This document shows positions 8,302-12,988 of a stretch of 12,988 nucleotides of DNA, piece after piece. Origin of the DNA: Candidatus Equihabitans merdae (GTDB lineage Bacteria; Bacillota; Clostridia; Lachnospirales; Lachnospiraceae). The stretch is taken from positions 1 through 12,988 of the forward strand of contig JAGHUB010000427.1 of the NCBI GenBank assembly GCA_018065025.1, in the 5' to 3' direction. The notes beneath the pieces were generated by a model that was given only the letters and a program-made list of their open reading frames with translations, ran no database searches and had not been told where the DNA came from. Each line of letters starts with the position of its first letter. Positions within the stretch are counted from its first letter, which is position 1. The translations under genes and the position numbers were made by a program.

Positions 8302-10067
8302 GCACAGGCAGAATTAAGAAAGTTGCCGGTCCCCTGGTCATCGCCGGTGGCATGCGTGATGCGAATATGTTCGACGTTGTTCGTGTCAGCGATCAGCGAC
8401 TGATCGGTGAGATCATTGAAATGCATGGAGACGAAGCCTCCATTCAGGTATACGAAGAAACATCCGGTCTGGGTCCGGGCGAACCGGTAGTATCTACTGA
8501 CGCCCCCCTGTCCGTAGAACTTGGCCCCGGCCTTATCGGCGCTATCTACGACGGTATTCAGAGACCTCTGAACGGTATCATGGAGCTGACCAACTCCAAC
8601 AACCTGTCCCGTGGTATTGACATCGCTTCTCTTGACCGTAAGGCTGTCTGGGAATTCGTTCCCACAGTTGCTGTCGGTGATGAAGTTGAAAACGGTGATA
8701 TCATCGGTACAGTTCAGGAAACACCCAGTGTTGTCCAGAAGATCATGGTTCCTTATGGTATCTGCGGTACTGTTAAGGAAATCAAAGCAGGTTCCTTCAC
8801 TGTTGAAGAAACTGTATGCGTCGTTGCTACAAAAGACGGCGACAAAGAGCTGTCCATGATGCAGAAATGGCCTGTACGTCGCGGTCGTCCCTACAAGGAA
8901 AAATTACCGCCCGCACAGCCCCTGGTAACAGGTCAGCGTGTTGTTGACGCATTCTTCCCCATCGCTAAGGGTGGTGTTGCTGCTGTTCCCGGCCCCTTCG
9001 GTTCAGGTAAGACAGTTATCCAGCACCAGCTGGCTAAGTGGGCTGAAGCTGACATCGTTGTTTACATCGGCTGCGGTGAACGTGGTAACGAAATGACTGA
9101 CGTTCTGAGCGAGTTCCCGGAACTGAAGGATCCCAAGACCGGCGAATCCCTGATGATGAGAACTGTTCTGATCGCCAACACATCCGATATGCCGGTTGCT
9201 GCTCGAGAAGCTTCCATCTACACAGGTATTACAATCGCTGAATACTTCCGTGATATGGGTTATTCCGTAGCTCTGATGGCTGACTCCACTTCCCGTTGGG
9301 CTGAAGCTCTTCGTGAAATGTCAGGTCGTCTGGAAGAAATGCCCGGTGAAGAAGGTTACCCGGCTTACCTGGGTTCCCGTCTGGCTCAGTTCTATGAAAG
9401 AGCCGGTCACGTTATCTCCCTTGGTAAGGAAGGTCGTGAAGGTCAGCTTTCCGCTATCGGCGCCGTATCACCTCCCGGTGGTGATATTTCCGAACCGGTA
9501 TCACAGGCTACCCTGCGTATCGTTAAGGTATTCTGGGGTCTGGATGCTGAACTTGCCCACCAGAGACATTTCCCGGCTATCAACTGGCTGACATCCTACA
9601 GTCTGTACATCGACAGCATGGGTAAATGGTTCGACGAACATGTATCTCCGGAATGGATGACTATTCGACAGCACTTGATGAGTCTGCTTCAGGAAGAAGC
9701 TTCCCTTAATGAAATCGTTAAGATGGTTGGTATGGATGCCCTGTCACCCACAGACCGTCTGAAGATGGAAGCTGCCCGTTCTATTCGTGAAGACTTCCTG
9801 CACCAGAACTCTTTCGACGAAGTCGATACATACACATCTCTTCAGAAGCAGATGAACATGATGAAGCTGGTTTACGCTTTCTATGAACAGTCTGCCGAAG
9901 CTCTGACAAAGGGCGCTGCCATCAGCGATCTGATCGCTATGGAATCAAGAGAACGTATCGGTCGTTACAAATACACACTGGAAGCCAATATCCAGGCTGA
10001 ATATGACAAGATCAGCGGCGAACTTGCTGCTGAAATCGCTAACCTGATTGGAAAGGAGGAACGGTAA
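8298..10067 (+). CDS. ntpA: V-type ATPase catalytic subunit A
   Basis: The catalytic ATP-hydrolysing subunit, 589 aa, three copies per complex. It starts with GTG at 8298 preceded by GAAGGAGA (8283-8290); the second residue onward ([15 protein letters not shown]) is the standard N-terminal beta-barrel. The non-homologous 'bulge' domain typical of A subunits is at about 110-200. The P-loop GPFGSGKT is at 232-239, with Lys238 and Thr239 binding nucleotide and Mg2+. The general-base glutamate is Glu261 in [29 protein letters not shown] starts at Asp329 and is diagnostic of the family. The helical C-terminal domain is complete, and nothing catalytic is missing. The GTG start overlaps the subunit F stop by 4 nt, and the ATG of subunit B follows its stop with no gap. 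Confidence 0.98.
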   Translation: MSTGRIKKVAGPLVIAGGMRDANMFDVVRVSDQRLIGEIIEMHGDEASIQVYEETSGLGPGEPVVSTDAPLSVELGPGLIGAIYDGIQRPLNGIMELTNSNNLSRGIDIASLDRKAVWEFVPTVAVGDEVENGDIIGTVQETPSVVQKIMVPYGICGTVKEIKAGSFTVEETVCVVATKDGDKELSMMQKWPVRRGRPYKEKLPPAQPLVTGQRVVDAFFPIAKGGVAAVPGPFGSGKTVIQHQLAKWAEADIVVYIGCGERGNEMTDVLSEFPELKDPKTGESLMMRTVLIANTSDMPVAAREASIYTGITIAEYFRDMGYSVALMADSTSRWAEALREMSGRLEEMPGEEGYPAYLGSRLAQFYERAGHVISLGKEGREGQLSAIGAVSPPGGDISEPVSQATLRIVKVFWGLDAELAHQRHFPAINWLTSYSLYIDSMGKWFDEHVSPEWMTIRQHLMSLLQEEASLNEIVKMVGMDALSPTDRLKMEAARSIREDFLHQNSFDEVDTYTSLQKQMNMMKLVYAFYEQSAEALTKGAAISDLIAMESRERIGRYKYTLEANIQAEYDKISGELAAEIANLIGKEER

Positions 10068-11441
10068 ATGCCGAAAGAATATAGAACGATTCAGGAAGTC
10101 GCCGGCCCTCTGATGATGGTCAAGAGCGTCGAAAATGTTAAGTACGATGAACTGGGTGAAATCGAGCTGTCTAACGGCGAAGTTCGTCGTTGTAAAGTTC
10201 TTGAAATCGAAGACGACAACGCTCTGGTTCAGCTGTTTGAATCATCCACAGGTATCAACCTGAGCAACTCTAAGGTTCGTTTCCTTGGCCGTTCCATGGA
10301 ACTTGGTGTATCTGAAGATATGCTGGGCCGTGTTTTCGACGGTCTGGGTCGTACCATCGACAATGGTCCGGAGATTCTGCCGGATGAACGTCGTGATATC
10401 AACGGTCTGCCCATGAACCCGGCTGCCCGTGCTTACCCGTCCGAATTCATTCAGACCGGTGTTTCCGCCATCGATGGTCTGAACACTCTGGTTCGTGGTC
10501 AGAAGCTGCCTATCTTCTCAGCATCAGGTCTTCCTCATGCTCAGCTGGCCGCTCAGATCGCTCGTCAGGCTAAGGTTCGTGGTACCGACGAACAGTTCGC
10601 CGTAGTATTTGCCGCCATGGGTATCACATTCGAAGAAGCTAACTTCTTCATCGAATCCTTCCGTGAGACAGGTGCTATCGACAGAACAGTTCTGTTCATC
10701 AACCTGGCCAATGACCCGGCTGTAGAACGTATCTCCACTCCGAAGATGGCTCTGACAGCTGCTGAATATCTTGCCTTCGAAAAGGGCATGCATGTTCTGG
10801 TTATCCTGACTGACATCACAAACTACGCTGATGCTCTTCGTGAAGTATCAGCCGCCCGTAAGGAAGTTCCGGGTCGTCGTGGTTATCCGGGTTACATGTA
10901 CACTGACCTGGCTACCATGTACGAAAGAGCCGGTCGTCAGAGAGGTAAAGACGGTTCCATCACAATGATCCCCATCCTGTCCATGCCGGAAGATGATATC
11001 ACTCATCCCATCCCCGACCTGACAGGTTACATCACAGAAGGTCAGATCATCCTGAGCCGTGAACTTTACAGAAAGGGTCTGACACCGCCCATCAACGTTC
11101 TGCCGTCCCTGTCCCGTCTGAAAGATAAGGGTATCGGTAAGGGCAAGACTCGTGAAGACCATGCCGCTACCATGAACCAGTTGTTCGCTGCTTATGCCCG
11201 AGGCAAAGACGCTAAAGAACTGATGGTTATCCTTGGTGAAGCTGCTCTGTCAGAAACTGACTTGATCTACGCTAAATTCGCTGATGCTTTCGAAGAAAAG
11301 TACATCTCTCAGGGTTATGAAGCTGACCGCTCCATCGAAGAAACTCTGGAGATCGGCTGGGATCTGCTCCGCATTCTGCCGCGTTCCGAGCTGAAACGTA
11401 TCAACGATGCTATGCTGGACAAGTATTACGAGAAAAAATAA
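10068..11441 (+). CDS. ntpB: V-type ATPase regulatory/non-catalytic subunit B
   Basis: The nucleotide-site partner of subunit A, 457 aa, alternating with it in the A3B3 head. It starts at the ATG directly after the A stop, with AAAGGAGG (10052-10059) inside the A gene. As in other B subunits, the P-loop is degenerate ([19 protein letters not shown]), so this subunit does not hydrolyse ATP. The arginine finger that reaches the A active site is Arg350 in [34 protein letters not shown] and the ending with a conserved LL region are typical. Length equals that of bacterial NtpB proteins, and no anomaly is seen. Confidence 0.98.
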   Translation: MPKEYRTIQEVAGPLMMVKSVENVKYDELGEIELSNGEVRRCKVLEIEDDNALVQLFESSTGINLSNSKVRFLGRSMELGVSEDMLGRVFDGLGRTIDNGPEILPDERRDINGLPMNPAARAYPSEFIQTGVSAIDGLNTLVRGQKLPIFSASGLPHAQLAAQIARQAKVRGTDEQFAVVFAAMGITFEEANFFIESFRETGAIDRTVLFINLANDPAVERISTPKMALTAAEYLAFEKGMHVLVILTDITNYADALREVSAARKEVPGRRGYPGYMYTDLATMYERAGRQRGKDGSITMIPILSMPEDDITHPIPDLTGYITEGQIILSRELYRKGLTPPINVLPSLSRLKDKGIGKGKTREDHAATMNQLFAAYARGKDAKELMVILGEAALSETDLIYAKFADAFEEKYISQGYEADRSIEETLEIGWDLLRILPRSELKRINDAMLDKYYEKK

Positions 11442-11472
11442 GACACGCCGTTCGTCAGAAAGAGGTGGTTAA

Positions 11473-12132
11473 ATGGCATCTAGTCAGCCGACACCAACCC
11501 GAATGGAGCTGAACCGGTTAAAAAAGAAACTGGCCACAGCTGTTAAGGGTCATAAGTTATTAAAAGATAAACGTGACGAACTCATGCGTGAATTCCTCGA
11601 TCTGGTGCGGGTCAACATGGAACTGCGCCAGAAAGTCGAGGAGGGCATCCGCCAGGCCAACGTTAACTTCGTTGTAGCCAAAGCAGATATGTCCGAAGAA
11701 ATCCTGCAGGCGGCTTTGATGGCACCCAAGCAGGACGCGGAACTGTCCACAACTTTCCGTAACGTCATGAGCGTTAACGTACCGGTGTTTGATTACAATA
11801 CCAGAACACCGGACCCCAACGATATTTATTCGTATGGTTTTGCTTTTACCTCCAGTGATCTGGATGGTGCTGTTCGCTCACTGAGTGATGTCATGCAGGA
11901 TATGCTGAAACTGGCCGAGGTCGAAAAGTCCTGTCAGCTGATGGCTGCTGAGATTGAAAAGACACGTCGTCGTGTTAATGCTCTGGAACATGTCACTATT
12001 CCCGAAACACGTGAGGGTATTAAGTACATCACCATGAAGCTGGATGAAAATGAACGTAGTTCACAGATCCGCCTCATGAAAGTAAAAGATATGATGCTGG
12101 AAGAAGCACATCATTACAAGGAAAGGGCCTGA
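11473..12132 (+). CDS. ntpD: V-type ATPase subunit D, central rotor shaft
   Basis: The rotor shaft, 219 aa, whose antiparallel coiled coil turns within the A3B3 head. Diagnostic N-terminal motifs are PTRMELNRLKKKLATAVKG and GHKLLKDKRDEL (residues 7-38). The C-terminal helix repeats a charged heptad-like pattern (NALEHVTIPETREGIKYITM, then an E/K-rich end). A short less helical region in the middle (about 100-130) matches the beta-hairpin region of the family. A 31-bp gap with AGAGGTGG (11461-11468) precedes the ATG; this is the longest gap in the A-B-D part. It is the last recognisable ATPase gene here, and the unknown gene starts 5 nt after its TGA. Confidence 0.96.
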   Translation: MASSQPTPTRMELNRLKKKLATAVKGHKLLKDKRDELMREFLDLVRVNMELRQKVEEGIRQANVNFVVAKADMSEEILQAALMAPKQDAELSTTFRNVMSVNVPVFDYNTRTPDPNDIYSYGFAFTSSDLDGAVRSLSDVMQDMLKLAEVEKSCQLMAAEIEKTRRRVNALEHVTIPETREGIKYITMKLDENERSSQIRLMKVKDMMLEEAHHYKERA

Positions 12133-12137
12133 GTAAT

Positions 12138-12848
12138 TTGAGGACCAAGATACTTCGAGTGATCGTTTTTCTGGCTGTATTTGTTGGATGCAGTCTGCTT
12201 TTTGCAAAACTGATGAATACCGAAGAGGTGTTGGATGCGTCGGATCTTGAGGATCCGACGCTTCCTGTTGTCTCCTGTGATGTAGATGGTTACAAGGCCA
12301 ATCTGCTTTACGGCTACCTCGACAACATGCAGCCATCAGACATGAGACAGGGATTGATTCCTGTCAATGCCGCCAGGGAGATCGGTATCTCCTACATAGC
12401 TTACGGCAACAACATTCGTACTGTTTCTTATGAGATTACCGCACCGGATACCGGTGAGGTTGTAGCCAACGCCAAGATCGGTAATTTCAAAGCAGACGGT
12501 GATTACATGACAGCCCGTTTTACTCTCAACGGTTCTATCCTCATGAACCGAGAGTATCCTATTCGCTTTACATTAGAGACCGACAAGGGTGACATTTACT
12601 ACTATGCACGTCTCCTTCAGCGTTCACAGGATTACGCCGCTGACTATCTTTCATTTGTCAATAATTTCTATGAGACCTGCTTTAATAAAGAAGGCGGTTC
12701 CTCATTGAATGTTTATATGGAGACTTCCGGTGACAGTTACGGCACCACTAACTTTGCCAATGTCAGCCTTAAGTCCCCCCTGGATACAGTGACATGGGGT
12801 AGTCTGAATCCTCAGATCTGCCGCAAAGCTGTTCCTACTATATCGTAG
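12138..12848 (+). CDS. Unknown membrane-anchored extracytoplasmic protein, ended by an in-frame TAG
   Basis: I do not recognise this family. The frame opens at TTG 12138 with AAAGGG (12122-12127) 10 nt before it and gives 236 aa to the TAG at 12846. The N-terminus RTKILRVIVFLAVFVGCSLL is a positively charged start plus one hydrophobic segment (about residues 5-26), best read as a signal anchor. After an acidic linker (EEVLDASDLEDP) comes a stretch rich in predicted beta strands (about 75-160, e.g. YIAYGNNIRTVSYEITAPDT), which suggests an Ig-like or beta-sandwich outer domain, followed by a helical part (YAADYLSFVNNFYETCF). It lies 5 nt after subunit D and probably shares its transcript. Downstream of the TAG the same frame stays protein-like to the window edge, so the native protein is likely longer. 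A perfect 10-bp inverted repeat sits inside it at 12237-12261. The next in-frame ATG (codon 26) would delete the membrane segment, so TTG is favoured. Confidence 0.7.
   Translation: MRTKILRVIVFLAVFVGCSLLFAKLMNTEEVLDASDLEDPTLPVVSCDVDGYKANLLYGYLDNMQPSDMRQGLIPVNAAREIGISYIAYGNNIRTVSYEITAPDTGEVVANAKIGNFKADGDYMTARFTLNGSILMNREYPIRFTLETDKGDIYYYARLLQRSQDYAADYLSFVNNFYETCFNKEGGSSLNVYMETSGDSYGTTNFANVSLKSPLDTVTWGSLNPQICRKAVPTIS
12237..12261 (+). repeat. Strong hairpin inside the 5' part of the unknown gene
   Basis: GCGTCGGATC (12237-12246) and GATCCGACGC (12252-12261) form a perfect 10-bp stem with a 5-nt loop, seven of the ten pairs being G:C. It lies about 100 nt after the TTG start and about 105 nt after the end of subunit D. 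No U-tract follows, so it is not an intrinsic terminator. It codes for ASDLEDPT in the acidic linker. It might stabilise the ATPase mRNA 3' end or slow ribosomes, or be a chance by-product of codon use. Confidence 0.6.
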
Positions 12849-12988
12849 ATGAATAACACAACCTGTGTCATCATCAATGAATACATGATGTCAGCCACAA
12901 ATGATGGTGGCGACACAGAGATCTATCGGGTAGAAGAGTATTATCGTATGCGTTACGGCACAGACCGTATCCGTCTTCTGGATTTCAA
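12849..12988 (+). pseudogene. Continuation of the unknown gene past the TAG (3' partial)
   Basis: Immediately after TAG 12846-12848, and in the same frame, 46 codons stay open to the window edge, reading from MNNTTCVIINEYMMSATNDG to EEYYRMRYGTDRIRLLDF. The composition (beta-prone, Tyr/Arg/Asp-rich) and codon choice resemble the preceding part. No ribosome binding site precedes the ATG at 12849 (upstream bases CTACTATATCGTAG), so an independent gene is unlikely. It is best seen as the remainder of the same protein cut by a nonsense codon (one base from GAG, AAG or CAG), a read-through product, or a base-call error. Confidence 0.6.

Noticed and set aside
10068..11441. Missing P-loop lysine/threonine pattern in subunit B
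   Set aside because: A degenerate nucleotide site is normal for the non-catalytic B subunit and is no sign of decay.
12138..12200. Cys18 in FVGC as a lipobox of the unknown protein
   Set aside because: The -3 residue is Phe rather than Leu/Val/Ile, and the hydrophobic segment continues past the cysteine, so a signal anchor is more likely than a lipoprotein.

Overview
The window looks like a chromosomal piece of a low-to-mid GC, Gram-positive anaerobe of the class Clostridia, perhaps a gut Lachnospiraceae-type organism. The assignment rests on the lipoprotein-type binding protein, strong AGGAGG-like ribosome binding sites, T-rich intrinsic terminators and a bacterial V-type ATPase operon in the Enterococcus hirae gene order. 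Genus level is not supportable from the sequence alone. All genes read on the + strand.

Layout. (1) Positions 1-169 hold the last 55 codons of an upstream gene, possibly aconitase family, followed by an intrinsic terminator. (2) Positions 321-3233 hold a three-gene ABC importer of the TrpXYZ-like family: a lipoprotein binding protein, a membrane permease and an ATPase. It has its own consensus promoter. A hairpin-plus-U-tract after the first gene probably lowers expression of the second and third, and two adjacent terminators close the unit. (3) Positions 3444 to the end hold a V/A-type ATPase operon in the order G/H-I-K-E-C-F-A-B-D (E. hirae ntpF-I-K-E-C-G-A-B-D). It is tightly packed, with overlaps of 4 or 8 nt at I/K, C/F and F/A and zero spacing at A/B. 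(4) A gene of unknown function follows subunit D after 5 nt. It starts with TTG, encodes a membrane-anchored extracytoplasmic protein, and is interrupted by an in-frame TAG, after which the same frame continues to read as protein to the window edge.

How the genes work together. A3B3 with central stalk D/F/C forms the ATP-driven rotor, E and G/H form the peripheral stalks, and I with the K ring forms the ion channel. The K proteolipid keeps the residues known to bind Na+ in E. hirae NtpK (Thr57, Gln58, Gln109, Glu138, plus Leu54), so the enzyme is predicted to move Na+ rather than H+. The catalytic residues of A, the arginine finger of B and the channel arginine of I are all present, so the enzyme should be functional.

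Most of the window is well-understood biology, and I see no wholly new system. The points most worth a second look are the amber-interrupted unknown gene behind the ATPase, a strong hairpin near its 5' end, and symmetrical operator-like sequences at both promoters.
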